64,000 nucleotides of DNA from positions 2,604,001 to 2,668,000 of the forward strand of contig JAXGMV010000001.1 of the NCBI GenBank assembly GCA_040768445.1. Reading direction: 5' to 3'. A program made the translations under genes and the position numbers. Below, piece by piece: positions 17,740-26,486 of this stretch (position 1 is the first letter of the stretch; every line of letters begins with the position of its first letter). Origin of the DNA: JAXGMV01 sp040768445. GTDB lineage: Bacteria > Chloroflexota > Anaerolineae > Anaerolineales > Anaerolineaceae. The notes beneath the pieces were generated by a model, which did not search any database, was not told the DNA's origin, and was given only the letters and a program-made list of their open reading frames with translations.

Positions 17740-17976
17740 TTATCGTGGCTCAACGACATCAAGGTAAACCTGTTTGTCTTCCCTTGCAGCCGCCACCCTG
17801 AGCAAAATCCTGATTGAGTTGGCAACTTTACCGCTCTTCCCAATAATTCTGCCCATATCTTCTTTTGAGACTTTTAATTCAACCCTTACCTTATTGCCAT
17901 TTTTTTCCTGGCGAACACTAACATCCATCGGATTATCTGCCAGAGAACGGGCAATATACTCTACGAGTTCTTTCAT
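17740..17976 (-). CDS. khpA: KH-domain RNA-binding protein KhpA
   Basis: The 78-residue protein is a single type II KH domain with the GXXG-type loop in MGRIIGKSGKVANSIR (near residues 41-56). KhpA (YlqC) binds RNA, usually with KhpB, and influences cell size and division in Gram-positive bacteria. The order rpsP-khpA-rimM is conserved widely in bacteria, and that position supports the name. It is 5 nt from rimM and 52 nt from rpsP. Confidence 0.95.
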   Translation of the reverse strand: MKELVEYIARSLADNPMDVSVRQEKNGNKVRVELKVSKEDMGRIIGKSGKVANSIRILLRVAAAREDKQVYLDVVEPR

Positions 17977-18028
17977 ACTGACTCCTTATAAACCCTGAGC
18001 CCTGAAAAGAAAATTTGCCTATCCCAGG

Positions 18029-18373
18029 TTAGTCAACCCGTGTCTTAGGGCTTACATTTCGTTTTTCGAAAAATTCTTTTGACTCTTCAAGGATTTTCTC
18101 GAGGGCTTCACCCTTCTTATAGCGCTCATACCTGTCCATTAAACCAACCTGCTTGAACAATCTTTCTACTGTCTCGCTTGGTTGGGCGCCATTTGAAAGC
18201 CAGCTATAGACGCGTTCCTCATTCACACCAAGTGTAAACGGTTCTGTTCGAGGGTTGTAATGGCCAAGTATTTCCAAAAATTTTCCATCTCTTGGGCTTT
18301 CCTTGTCAGCCGCAATAATACGGTAACTCGGTTGATGCCTCATACCAACTCTACGTAATCGAATTCTAACCAT
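18029..18373 (-). CDS. rpsP: 30S ribosomal protein S16
   Basis: The start MVRIRLRRVGMRHQPSYRIIAADKESPRDGKFLE is the bS16 signature. At 114 residues it is longer than the common 80-90, owing to a charged, probably flexible C-terminal tail (YERYKKGEALEKILEESKEFF). S16 binds 16S rRNA early in 30S assembly. It heads the conserved rpsP-khpA-rimM set, 109 nt below ffh, and the intervening stretch can fold. Confidence 0.97.
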   Translation of the reverse strand: MVRIRLRRVGMRHQPSYRIIAADKESPRDGKFLEILGHYNPRTEPFTLGVNEERVYSWLSNGAQPSETVERLFKQVGLMDRYERYKKGEALEKILEESKEFFEKRNVSPKTRVD

Positions 18374-18424
18374 CGGTTTTATAAATCTCCCATTATCATA
18401 AATAAATTACTCGCTTTCTGCCAC

Positions 18425-18476
18425 ATGCCAACCGTTAGAGGGACGCTTAAGGAGAGCGTGAGTTTCTGGTTTGCAT
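18425..18476 (-). other. Foldable segment between ffh and rpsP
   Basis: ATGCCAACC (18425-18433) pairs, with one mismatch, with GGTTTGCAT (18468-18476). Inside, ACGCT (18443-18447) and AGCGT (18455-18459) make a 5-bp hairpin with a 7-nt loop. In the minus-strand transcript this is the 3' side of ffh and the leader of rpsP. It may be a weak regulatory or processing structure; the pairing is modest and could be chance. Confidence 0.3.
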
Positions 18477-18482
18477 GCCAGG

Positions 18483-19805
18483 TCAGCGAAATAAACGGGG
18501 TAATCCCCGCCCACCTGTCGACTGTATTGTTTTAAACAACTTCTGAGCTTCTCTAAATTGCTTAATTAGCCTGTTCACATCCTGAACTTCAGATCCAGAC
18601 CCTCTCGCAATTCTTCGACGCCTGCTCGCATTGAGTATATCAGGATTTTTCCGTTCGGCAAGTGTCATTGAGTTGATAATTGCCTCAGTACGCTTAATTT
18701 GTTGTTCAGCATCATCAGAGGACAATTTGCTGGATAATTGCGACATATTGCCAGGTAGTAAATCCAAAAGCTGTTGAATTGGGCCCATTTTCCGTATTTG
18801 CTTCAGCTGTGATGAAAAATCTTCAAGCGTGAACTTGCCGGACATCATTCGAGAAGCCTGGTCTTCTGCGTCTTCTTTGCTGAAAGCTTGCTCGGCTTTT
18901 TCGATTAGTCCGATCATATCACCCATGCCAAGAATACGCGAAGCCAAACGTGATGGGTCATATTTTTCTAACGCATCGATACCTTCACCAGTACCAATGA
19001 ACTTAATCGGTACACCTGTCACACTGCGTATTGAGATCGCAGCGCCGCCACGCGAGTCGCCATCCATTTTTGTGAGGATTAACCCGGTAAGAGTTATCGC
19101 CTCCTTGAACCCATTGGCAATTTGCAGGGCTTCCTGACCGATCATTGAATCAATCACCAGCAAGACATCGTTGGCTTTAACCTGCTTTTGGATCTCTGTC
19201 AATTCTTTCATCAAGGAATCATCCAGCTGAGATCGGCCGGCAGTGTCAATAATCATGACAGTCACGCCGCCTTTTTCAGCTTTCGATAAGGCTTCCTTGA
19301 CAATTGTTGGTGGCAGCGCTTCTGGTAGTGAGAATACCTCAACGCCGATTTTCTCTCCAAGCGTTTGAAGCTGTTTTACAGCCGCAGGTCTGTAAGGATC
19401 TGCCGCTACCAGCAGCACTCTCTCACCCTGAGAGCGTAATATTTTTCCAAGTTTTGCTGCTGCTGTGGTTTTACCTGATCCCTGGAGTCCCGCCAGTATA
19501 ATGACCCGTGGCTTTTCGCCGCTTAAGTTCAACGGTTCAGGTGCGCCAAGAGTGCTTATCAATTCCTCATGAACAATTTTGATTACTTGCTGTGCAGGGT
19601 TGAGGGCTTTAGACACTTCATGACCAATTGCCCGCTCACGGATTTGGTTCACAAGCTTCTTAGCGACAGTATAATGAACGTCAGCTTCCAGTAGCGCAAG
19701 CCTGACTTCTTTTAAAGATGCGTCGACGTCTGCTTCAGACAATTTCCCGCGTCTGCGCAAATCATTGAATATCTTGTTTAACCTTCCGGTTAGGTTTTCA
19801 AACAT
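18483..19805 (-). CDS. ffh: Signal recognition particle protein Ffh (SRP54)
   Basis: The 440-residue GTPase has the N domain (MFENLTGRLNKIFNDLRRRG), the G domain with P-loop GLQGSGKTT (106-114), DTAGR and TKMDGDSRGG, and a methionine-rich M domain from about residue 300 (SRMMSGKFTLEDFSSQLKQI...MGPIQQLLDLLPG) with the RRRRIARGSG RNA-binding helix. It binds SRP RNA and signal sequences for cotranslational targeting through FtsY; neither partner gene is visible here. It begins the minus-strand operon leading to rpsP and beyond. Confidence 0.98.
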   Translation of the reverse strand: MFENLTGRLNKIFNDLRRRGKLSEADVDASLKEVRLALLEADVHYTVAKKLVNQIRERAIGHEVSKALNPAQQVIKIVHEELISTLGAPEPLNLSGEKPRVIILAGLQGSGKTTAAAKLGKILRSQGERVLLVAADPYRPAAVKQLQTLGEKIGVEVFSLPEALPPTIVKEALSKAEKGGVTVMIIDTAGRSQLDDSLMKELTEIQKQVKANDVLLVIDSMIGQEALQIANGFKEAITLTGLILTKMDGDSRGGAAISIRSVTGVPIKFIGTGEGIDALEKYDPSRLASRILGMGDMIGLIEKAEQAFSKEDAEDQASRMMSGKFTLEDFSSQLKQIRKMGPIQQLLDLLPGNMSQLSSKLSSDDAEQQIKRTEAIINSMTLAERKNPDILNASRRRRIARGSGSEVQDVNRLIKQFREAQKLFKTIQSTGGRGLPRLFR

Positions 19806-19856
19806 TTAGATGCCTACTTTACAAATTTTCAGACATTTCCGACTAAAGCAGACTGG

Positions 19857-19885
19857 ATTTTAGCAAGAGAGCATTGATTGGTCAA
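19857..19885 (-). promoter_or_regulatory. Candidate sigma70-type promoter of ffh
   Basis: On the minus strand TTGACC (19880-19885) and TAAAAT (19857-19862) are spaced exactly 17 nt, giving a start near 19850 and a leader of about 45 nt before the ffh ATG at 19805. Confidence 0.6.
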
Positions 19886-19989
19886 GGGAATCATCCACTG
19901 AGAAGATGTGGCATACTACAATTCCGCATCCATTCCAGAAAAATTGGGTTATAAAAGTGAAGAATTACGATATCTTTCATGGAGGATTT

Positions 19990-20844
19990 ATGTCTAAAGT
20001 AGCGATTGTTTCTGACAGCACAGCGTACATTCCTGGTTATTTATTGAAAAATCTAAATATTAATATCATCCCTTTACATGTAATTTGGGGTGATGAAAAC
20101 CTACTTGATGGCGTAGATATTACGCCAAAAGAATTCTATGCCAGGCTGCGAACGTCAAAAATAATGCCTTCAACATCACAACCGACACCCCATGCATTTC
20201 TAATGGTTTATCAGAAGCTGCTTGATGAAGGTTATGATGTTCTTTCAATTCATATCTCATCCAAACTATCCGGCACCGTATCATCAGCGATTCAGGCTAA
20301 AGAAATGATCGGTGCAGCAAATATTGAGATTTTGGATTCACAAGTAACAGCTATGGCTTTGGGATTTCCAGTATTAAAAGCAGCGCGAGCAGCAGCAGAT
20401 GGCGCGACTTTGGAAAGTTGCTTTGATATTGCTCAAACTGCCTGCCAGAGTTCTGGCGCACTTTTTACTGTAGATACACTTGAATTTCTCCACCGCGGCG
20501 GCAGGATAGGCAGCACAGCTGCATTCCTGGGAACTGCTTTGAACCTCAAGCCATTATTGGGCTTAAACGATGGAAAGATTGAAGCAGTGGAGAAAATACG
20601 AACAAGAAATAAAGCAATTGATAAGATGGTAGATACCTTTATCAAAAAACAAACCGGTTATACATCAGTTAATATTGCTGTTGTACATGCTGACTGTCCG
20701 GCCGATGCAATGAGAGTTCTGGAAATATGTAAAAACCATGCAAACTGTTTACCAATAAATGAAGCTGTTATCACTGAAGTAAGTCCTGTCATTGGCACTC
20801 ACGCTGGACCAGGTACCGTCGGTATAACCTACACACTGGAATAA
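19990..20844 (+). CDS. DegV family fatty-acid-binding protein
   Basis: The frame opens at 19906, but GGAGG at 19981-19985 precedes the ATG at 19990, giving a 284-residue protein beginning MSKVAIVSDSTAYIPGYLLK, the DegV start. Other family marks are TSQPTPHAFLMVY, ISSKLSGTVSSA, DTLEFLHRGGRIG and the C-terminal HAGPGTVGITYTLE. DegV (FakB-like) proteins bind a single fatty acid and present it to the FakA kinase for acyl phosphate formation. No fakA-like DhaK-domain gene lies in the window. It appears monocistronic, with a terminator after it. Confidence 0.93.
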   Translation: MSKVAIVSDSTAYIPGYLLKNLNINIIPLHVIWGDENLLDGVDITPKEFYARLRTSKIMPSTSQPTPHAFLMVYQKLLDEGYDVLSIHISSKLSGTVSSAIQAKEMIGAANIEILDSQVTAMALGFPVLKAARAAADGATLESCFDIAQTACQSSGALFTVDTLEFLHRGGRIGSTAAFLGTALNLKPLLGLNDGKIEAVEKIRTRNKAIDKMVDTFIKKQTGYTSVNIAVVHADCPADAMRVLEICKNHANCLPINEAVITEVSPVIGTHAGPGTVGITYTLE

Positions 20845-20865
20845 ACTTCACAATCAAGCATCTGT

Positions 20866-20897
20866 GAACCTTACTCTTCCGGGTAAGGTTCTTTTTT
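20866..20897 (+). terminator. Intrinsic terminator of the degV-family gene
   Basis: GAACCTTAC (20866-20874) and GTAAGGTTC (20883-20891) form a perfect 9-bp stem with an 8-nt loop followed by TTTTTT. Confidence 0.9.
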
Positions 20898-20909
20898 ATC
20901 TTGTTAATT

Positions 20910-20918
20910 TGGTAAAAT
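20910..20918 (+). promoter_or_regulatory. Candidate extended -10 promoter of the DUF1015 gene
   Basis: TGGTAAAAT (20910-20918) fits the TGnTATAAT extended -10 form between the degV terminator and the ATG at 20952. No good -35 hexamer is seen. Confidence 0.4.
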
Positions 20919-20951
20919 AAAGTGAATTTATCACACATTAACGAGGTATCC

Positions 20952-22271
20952 ATGAGAGATTATCCTTCTATTGGCATTAGATTAGGTGATATCCTTTTAC
21001 CAAAATCAACATTGGACATGCAGAAATGGGCTGTAATTGCCTGCGATCAATTTACTTCAGAACCAGAATATTGGGATCAGGTGGAGCAGTTTGTCGACCA
21101 AGCTCCATCCACCTTCCACCTCATATTGCCTGAAGTATATTTGGAGACGGACAGAGAAAAAGAAAGGCTGTACACAACGCAGGCAAACATGTATGCCTAT
21201 CAGGAAAAGGGGTTATTCACGACCTTTGATGGATTGATTCTTGTTGAGCGCACTTTCAATGGTAAAACTCGTCATGGGATGATGTTGGCGCTTGATCTTG
21301 AATGTTATGATTTCAATAAGGGATCAACCAGTTTGATCAGGGCAACTGAAGGCACAATATTGGATCGTCTACCTCCTCGAATCAAAATACGTGAAGGCGC
21401 TCCGCTTGAGTTCCCACACATTCTTGTTCTTATTGATGACCCGGAAAAAAAGGTGATAGAAAACCTGGTTGCTAATAAAGAGCATTTGGACAAAATTTAT
21501 GACTTTGACCTGATGCTTGGAAGTGGTCATCTCCGAGGTTACCATGTTGATAATCAAGAATTAGAGCAACAGGTTGTCGATGGATTGACTGGATTATCCT
21601 CTGCTGAGGAATTTGAAAAGAAATACCAGGTATCTGTCGAAAAAGGCATCTTGCTTTTTGCCATGGGTGACGGTAATCACTCCCTTGCCACAGCGAAAGC
21701 AATTTGGGAAAAGCGGAAAACAGATGTTGGGATGGATCATCCATCCAGGTATGCCCTTGTTGAGATAGAAAATGTACATGATGAAGGTCTTGAATTTGAA
21801 CCAATCCACCGTGTCTTATTCAATACACATGCTGACTTCTTCAAAGCAGCGAGTACCTACTTTGAGGGAGAAATTGCGGTTGAATCGCTTGAAACTGAAG
21901 CGGCGATGAACAAACGCGTTCGTGAACAAACACCCGACGAGCAAGTGGTAGGTGTGATCACAAACGCTGGTTTTTCTGCGTTGGTTATCAACAAACACCT
22001 CTCTAACCTGCCGGTTGGGTCACTGCAGCTCTTTCTCGATAAGTGGTTGAAAGATGGCGGATTTGACAAAATTGATTACGTCCATGGCGAAGACGCAACT
22101 GTCCGTCTTGGAAAACAAAGCGGTAATGTGGGGCTGATACTTCCACCAATGCAGAAGTCAGACCTGTTCAAAACTGTCATACTTGACGGAGCACTTCCAA
22201 GAAAAACATTCTCTATGGGTGAAGCAAAAGAAAAACGTTTCTATATGGAAGGTCGGAAGATATCAAGTTAG
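20952..22271 (+). CDS. DUF1015 family protein
   Basis: The start at 20952 is preceded by GAGG (20943-20946) and gives a 439-residue protein starting MRDYPSIGIRLGDILLPK. This layout, with the internal FAMGDGNHSLATAKAIWEK and PTPDEQVVG-like regions, is that of DUF1015, a widespread family of unknown biochemistry often labelled SerC-associated. The GDGNHS motif near residue 240 looks like a catalytic or ligand-binding loop. No membrane segments are seen. It is a single gene between two intrinsic terminators, so neighbours give no clue. Confidence 0.85.
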   Translation: MRDYPSIGIRLGDILLPKSTLDMQKWAVIACDQFTSEPEYWDQVEQFVDQAPSTFHLILPEVYLETDREKERLYTTQANMYAYQEKGLFTTFDGLILVERTFNGKTRHGMMLALDLECYDFNKGSTSLIRATEGTILDRLPPRIKIREGAPLEFPHILVLIDDPEKKVIENLVANKEHLDKIYDFDLMLGSGHLRGYHVDNQELEQQVVDGLTGLSSAEEFEKKYQVSVEKGILLFAMGDGNHSLATAKAIWEKRKTDVGMDHPSRYALVEIENVHDEGLEFEPIHRVLFNTHADFFKAASTYFEGEIAVESLETEAAMNKRVREQTPDEQVVGVITNAGFSALVINKHLSNLPVGSLQLFLDKWLKDGGFDKIDYVHGEDATVRLGKQSGNVGLILPPMQKSDLFKTVILDGALPRKTFSMGEAKEKRFYMEGRKISS

Positions 22272-22291
22272 GTTCACACATCTAATTCAAA

Positions 22292-22327
22292 AACCAGCAG
22301 GAGAATTTGATCCTGCTGGTTAATTTT
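22292..22327 (+). terminator. Intrinsic terminator after the DUF1015 gene
   Basis: AACCAGCAGGA (22292-22302) and TCCTGCTGGTT (22311-22321) form a perfect 11-bp stem with an 8-nt loop, followed by AATTTT. Confidence 0.8.
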
Positions 22328-22346
22328 CGAAAGTTACAGGAAACAA

Positions 22347-22685
22347 ATGCTACCTTTTCAACCACAAGAAGATGCTTTACCGCCAGATGCTGTGAACATA
22401 AAAAGTCTTTCTGTACAACCCTGGGAAGACAACAAGCGAGTAAAAGTACTTATTGAATTAACCGCGTTTCAAAGCCCACCAAATTTAGAGATTACTATTA
22501 ACGACTCTGAGGGATATATCCTTTCTTCTACAAATATCATTGAATCCATTCTGACAAAAATCGTTTTTACCATGCACCTCAGGGAATTTACTGATACTAA
22601 CAGGTATCTTTTGAATGTTGCGGTTGGTTATCAGGACCTGGGAACGGTCAGCCATGCCAACTATGAATTCCACCTTGATGTCTAA
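22347..22685 (+). CDS. Hypothetical small beta-rich protein
   Basis: The ATG at 22347 follows AGGA by 5 nt. The 112-residue product has no signal peptide or membrane segment. It alternates short hydrophobic strands (VKVLIELTAF, LEITINDSEGYIL, KIVFTMHL, YLLNVAVGYQDL), suggesting a compact beta-sandwich. I do not recognise a family. Its stop overlaps the start of the M23 peptidase gene (22678), so the two are probably translated together; an accessory role to the peptidase is only a guess. Confidence 0.65.
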   Translation: MLPFQPQEDALPPDAVNIKSLSVQPWEDNKRVKVLIELTAFQSPPNLEITINDSEGYILSSTNIIESILTKIVFTMHLREFTDTNRYLLNVAVGYQDLGTVSHANYEFHLDV

Positions 22686-23619
22686 ATCACTTAAGATTCT
22701 CAAGTTGAGAAAATGTTTTTTATTGTTTTGTCTCAGCTTGCTCATCTTAGTGGCATCGAGTTGTCACAGCAGTATTTCCGTGCAATATACTAATACTCTT
22801 GTAACCACACAAAAAACTGAAATCAAAATTCCACCAACTGCCACTTACCCTTTACAAGAAGTGACTCCGGAAACACCAGAGACAACCACTAATCCACAGC
22901 CCGAAGTGCCTGTTATCACGTCTACGTCTCTTCTCCCATCAACAACACCTTCTCCGCAATTATTGATCAGTAAGATATCATCGCCATTAGAAGACGTGTC
23001 AATTCAAGAATTGTCACAAATTTTGTCTAATCCATTTCTCCAACCCTCTTCCGGGCAAGATGATGGACATCATGGTGCAGATTTCGCATTTTACCGCTGG
23101 AAAGACCGCGTTGGTATGACTGGTCTGCCAGTTTATTCAGTCTTCGATGGAAAAATTACTGCGGTTATTTATGACAGTATGCCCTATGGTAATTTTGTCA
23201 TTATTGAGACTGTTTTGGATCATCTACCAATAACAATTATTGAAGTTGTTACCATCCCTGCAGTGCCAACTATCATGCCTGACACGCGTTTAACCTGCCC
23301 ACCTGAAACGCTTGCCCAGACTTATGACTTTTCCAAAAAATCAGCGTATATGCTATACGCACATCTTAACACAATTGGCGATTGGCTAATCGGTGAAACA
23401 ATTCAATCCGGTCAAGCTATTGGTGTTGTCGGTAATACCGGGCTTTCATCAAACCCTCACTTACACCTTGAGTTGAGGATTGGACCTTCTAACGCTGCCT
23501 TTGAAGAAATGTCCCATTACCGGGCTGATGCCACAAATGAATCGATGGCTAATTACTGCCTGTGGCGAGCATCAGAGACATTTCAACTCATTGATCCGAT
23601 GGCTTTATTCTCGAATTAG
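22678..23619 (+). CDS. M23 (LytM-type) metallopeptidase lipoprotein
   Basis: The chosen ATG (22678) gives an N-terminus with a basic patch, a hydrophobic core and a lipobox LVASSC (Cys29), so the protein is probably lipid-anchored outside the cell. A Thr/Pro-rich linker of about 90 residues leads to an M23 domain: His132 and Asp135 in HHGAD and the HLHLELR motif (261-267) are the zinc ligands and catalytic residues. M23 enzymes cut peptidoglycan cross-bridges or related peptides. An insertion of some 45 residues separates the two halves of the domain. Longer in-frame starts at 22615-22663 would put a non-signal tail ahead. Confidence 0.85.
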   Translation: MSKSLKILKLRKCFLLFCLSLLILVASSCHSSISVQYTNTLVTTQKTEIKIPPTATYPLQEVTPETPETTTNPQPEVPVITSTSLLPSTTPSPQLLISKISSPLEDVSIQELSQILSNPFLQPSSGQDDGHHGADFAFYRWKDRVGMTGLPVYSVFDGKITAVIYDSMPYGNFVIIETVLDHLPITIIEVVTIPAVPTIMPDTRLTCPPETLAQTYDFSKKSAYMLYAHLNTIGDWLIGETIQSGQAIGVVGNTGLSSNPHLHLELRIGPSNAAFEEMSHYRADATNESMANYCLWRASETFQLIDPMALFSN

Positions 23620-23672
23620 CTCTTGACCCTTTTCATACATGTAATTAGTCTAATTTTTGCCTGCTATTTATT

Positions 23673-23681
23673 TGTTATAAT
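23673..23681 (+). promoter_or_regulatory. Candidate extended -10 promoter of the NBR1-Ig lipoprotein pair
   Basis: TGTTATAAT (23673-23681) is a consensus extended -10. The -35 region is only an A/T stretch. It lies about 110 nt ahead of the first lipoprotein start. Confidence 0.5.
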
Positions 23682-23797
23682 CGAAATATCTTTAGATGTG
23701 CTCTTGACAAATAAAAACATAGCATTGAAAATCAGTCAATTGTGTGAAACGTAACCAAGAAACTAATCATCACACAATCATGTTGGAGGAAAATACC

Positions 23798-24508
23798 ATG
23801 AATAAGATGAGAAAAATTAAGCATCTGTCTTTGATCAGTGCATTTAGCTTGCTGCTATTACTGGCTGCCTGCTCAGGAAATACGCCAGCGGAACCGACTA
23901 TGTCACCGGATGCGATTTATACAGCTGCTGCTGAAACCGTTCAAGCTGAGATCGCCACCAAAGCAGCACTGAATCCAACCGCTACCAATACCCCGATACC
24001 ATTGCCTACCAACACCCTGCCGGCTGTTAATCCAACTGCAGGAACCGTACCGCTTGGTGGCACGCCCGGTGCACCGCTTTCCAGCGAAGTTGCCCCCACT
24101 GCCATGATGGGAGCCCCAATGGCAACACTCACACCCTTGCCAACTTTCACACTTGCAGCCGGCGCTCCAGCCCAGGCAAAATACGAATTGGTCAGTCAGG
24201 ATCCAATCGACGAAACAGTTTTTCCGAAGAACCATGGTTTTGATGTCATGTGGACCATTAAAAATACTGGCACAACAACCTGGACCAAGGAATACAGCAT
24301 TGCATTCTTCATTGGTGACCGGATGAATCCTGGAAATACAGCCAATTATTATCGGTTCCGTAATGAAGTACCACCTGGTGAAAGCATTACCGTTATTGCT
24401 GATATGAAAACGCCTTCCACAGCCGGCACCTATTACAGCTGGTGGAAGCTAAAAGATGCTGCTGGTCAAAATTTTGGTGATTTAGATTTGACGATTAAGG
24501 TTCAGTAA
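23798..24508 (+). CDS. Lipoprotein with NBR1-Ig-like domain (copy 1)
   Basis: GGAGG (23785-23789) sets the start at 23798, giving 236 residues. A signal peptide with lipobox LLAAC is followed by an Ala-rich stretch (AIYTAAAETVQAEIATKAALNPTATN), a long Pro/Thr linker, and a C-terminal domain of about 110 residues. That domain holds NTGTTTWTKEYSIAFFIGDRM and WWKLKDAAGQNFGDLDLTIKV, the pattern of NBR1-Ig-like domains. These Ig-like folds are common on exported proteins of Chloroflexota; the binding partner is unknown. A paralogue of similar layout starts four bases after its stop. Confidence 0.85.
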   Translation: MNKMRKIKHLSLISAFSLLLLLAACSGNTPAEPTMSPDAIYTAAAETVQAEIATKAALNPTATNTPIPLPTNTLPAVNPTAGTVPLGGTPGAPLSSEVAPTAMMGAPMATLTPLPTFTLAAGAPAQAKYELVSQDPIDETVFPKNHGFDVMWTIKNTGTTTWTKEYSIAFFIGDRMNPGNTANYYRFRNEVPPGESITVIADMKTPSTAGTYYSWWKLKDAAGQNFGDLDLTIKVQ

Positions 24509-24512
24509 TATC

Positions 24513-25202
24513 ATGAACTACAAAATAAGAAGGAATCATGTACTCAGCCTGTTAAGTCTGAGTCTGATTCTTGTTCTAACTGCATGTGGAAGTAAAACAC
24601 CTGTTGAGCCAACGGCAGATGCTAACGCGATTTATACAGCTGCGGCAGAGACTGTCCAGGCTCAGCTCACGCAGCAAGCAGCTCTGAATCCAACAGCAAC
24701 CACAACAGCGCTACCAACAAACACGCTGGCGCCAATACCAACTCTTGCGCCCGTGATAACTCAACCGCCAGTCGCACAGCCTACATCAGCGCCTACAACC
24801 CCACCTGTTTCAGCCGCACCAGATAAGTATTCGTACATAGGCCAAAACCCTGCTGATGATACACAAATACCCGCCAATCAAGCTTTTGACATGGTCTGGA
24901 CTGTTGAAAATTCTGGCACGACGACCTGGACAAAAGACTACAGCCTTGTCTTCTTTATTGGTGATCGCATGGCACCGGCAGGACGACCCAATGTTTATAC
25001 CTTAAACAATGATGTAAAACCTGGTGAGCGTTATGATTTGACTGTTGACATGGTTACACCTCCAACCCCCGGCACCTACACGAGCTGGTGGAAATTGAAA
25101 AATGCCGAAGGACAGAATTTTGGTGATGTGACAATCACGGTGAAAGTTGGTGCAGCAGTAGCAGCGCCAACCGGCACGCCAACATTTACACCAACGCCTT
25201 AA
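24513..25202 (+). CDS. Lipoprotein with NBR1-Ig-like domain (copy 2)
   Basis: This 229-residue paralogue of the preceding gene has the same order: signal peptide with lipobox LVLTAC, an Ala-rich segment with AIYTAAAETVQAQLTQQAALNPTAT, a Pro/Thr linker and an NBR1-Ig-like domain (NSGTTTWTKDYSLVFFIGDRM, WWKLKNAEGQNFGDVTITVKV). After the Ig domain it adds a short TPTFTPTP tail absent from copy 1. Only 4 nt separate the two genes, so they are surely co-transcribed and arose by tandem duplication. The similarity is strongest in the Ala-rich and Ig parts and weakest in the linker. Confidence 0.85.
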   Translation: MNYKIRRNHVLSLLSLSLILVLTACGSKTPVEPTADANAIYTAAAETVQAQLTQQAALNPTATTTALPTNTLAPIPTLAPVITQPPVAQPTSAPTTPPVSAAPDKYSYIGQNPADDTQIPANQAFDMVWTVENSGTTTWTKDYSLVFFIGDRMAPAGRPNVYTLNNDVKPGERYDLTVDMVTPPTPGTYTSWWKLKNAEGQNFGDVTITVKVGAAVAAPTGTPTFTPTP

Positions 25203-25299
25203 ACCATGCTTCAAGTTGACTTAACTAAGATAAAGTAATCTACAAATATTCCTTGAATACCATTATTTTTAATGTAGCAAAATTTTGTAAGATTCAGTC

Positions 25300-26433
25300 A
25301 TGGCAAGCAAAAATCTCAAAGAGGTAATAAAAGCTGAGTCTGAACGACTCGGCTTTTGTTTATTTGGCATTAGCACGGCTAAAAGTCTGCAAGGTTTTCA
25401 GCGTTATTCTGATTGGATCAAGCATGATTACCACGCAAACATGGCTTACCTTGGAACTGATCGCGCTCTTCAACTACGTGCCAACCCAGACATGGTATTG
25501 AGTGGGGCAAGATCAATCATATCTTTTGGTGTAAAGTATCCAGCGCCAGGTAAATCCGTCTCAAATATTGGTTACGGTAAGATCGCAGCGTATGCCTGTG
25601 GGGAAGACTATCACATCACACTGCTCAATAAATTGAATGAGCTGATAGCCTTATCATACAACATCACTAGGTGCGAATTTTCAACCCGTATATATACAGA
25701 TACAGGGCCACTGCTTGAAAAAGAAATGGCGCAGCAGGCAGGCTTAGGCTGGTTTGGAAAAAACAGCTGCCTGATTTCACCCGAATATGGCTCATTTGTT
25801 TTGTTATGCGAAATATTAACTGACCTTGAACTGGAACCAGATGCTCCATTCATCAGTAATTATTGTGGCACTTGCACCCGCTGTATTGATGCCTGCCCAA
25901 CAGGATGCATTTTGCCTGACAGAACGATTGACGCCTCACGTTGTATCTCATATCACACCATTGAAAATAAGGGGATCATACCTGTAGAAATGCGGGAAAA
26001 GATGGGCAACATGGTTTTCGGCTGTGATATTTGCCAGGACGTTTGTCCATGGAACTCCGGCGCGAGACAAACGGCTGGTCTTGAAACAAGCCCTTTCAAA
26101 ATTCGACCTGAATTTCATCAATTAAACATTTGTGAAGAATTACTCATCACTCCTGTAGAATTCGCAAAAAAGTACCGCAATACACCGATTAAACGGGCTA
26201 AATATACCGGTTTTACTCGCAATCTGATCATAGCTGCTGGAAATTCATGCGATCCAGTTCACACCTCTCGCCTGGCTGAATTCTTAACTGATAGTGAAAA
26301 TCCTTTATTGCAGTACCATGCTGCCTGGGCCTTGGGAAAGATAGCGGATAAAAAAGCATCGGGGTATCTCAATCGCATGCTTAAACAAATAATTGATCCT
26401 CAACTAAAATCAGAAATTACCAATTCCCTTTAA
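25300..26433 (+). CDS. queG: Epoxyqueuosine reductase QueG
   Basis: The 377-residue protein reduces epoxyqueuosine to queuosine in tRNA using cobalamin and two [4Fe-4S] clusters. The catalytic Asp134 is in YTDTGPLLEK. Cluster cysteines are in CGTCTRCIDACPTGC (189-203) and CDICQDVCPWN (242-252). The C-terminus (LAEFLTDSENPLLQYHAAWALGKIA) is the HEAT-like tail of the long QueG form. It is alone between the lipoproteins and the convergent LysM gene; other queuosine genes are not in the window. Confidence 0.96.
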   Translation: MASKNLKEVIKAESERLGFCLFGISTAKSLQGFQRYSDWIKHDYHANMAYLGTDRALQLRANPDMVLSGARSIISFGVKYPAPGKSVSNIGYGKIAAYACGEDYHITLLNKLNELIALSYNITRCEFSTRIYTDTGPLLEKEMAQQAGLGWFGKNSCLISPEYGSFVLLCEILTDLELEPDAPFISNYCGTCTRCIDACPTGCILPDRTIDASRCISYHTIENKGIIPVEMREKMGNMVFGCDICQDVCPWNSGARQTAGLETSPFKIRPEFHQLNICEELLITPVEFAKKYRNTPIKRAKYTGFTRNLIIAAGNSCDPVHTSRLAEFLTDSENPLLQYHAAWALGKIADKKASGYLNRMLKQIIDPQLKSEITNSL

Positions 26434-26438
26434 TAAAT

Positions 26439-26467
26439 AAGAGGACCACTTCTCTAGTGATCCTCTT
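26439..26467. terminator. Hairpin between the convergent queG and LysM genes
   Basis: AAGAGGACCACT (26439-26450) pairs with AGTGATCCTCTT (26456-26467) with one mismatch and a 5-nt loop. The flanking T-runs are weak on both strands, so efficiency is uncertain. Confidence 0.55.
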
Positions 26468-26486
26468 CTGGGTTTATTGGTGCAAA

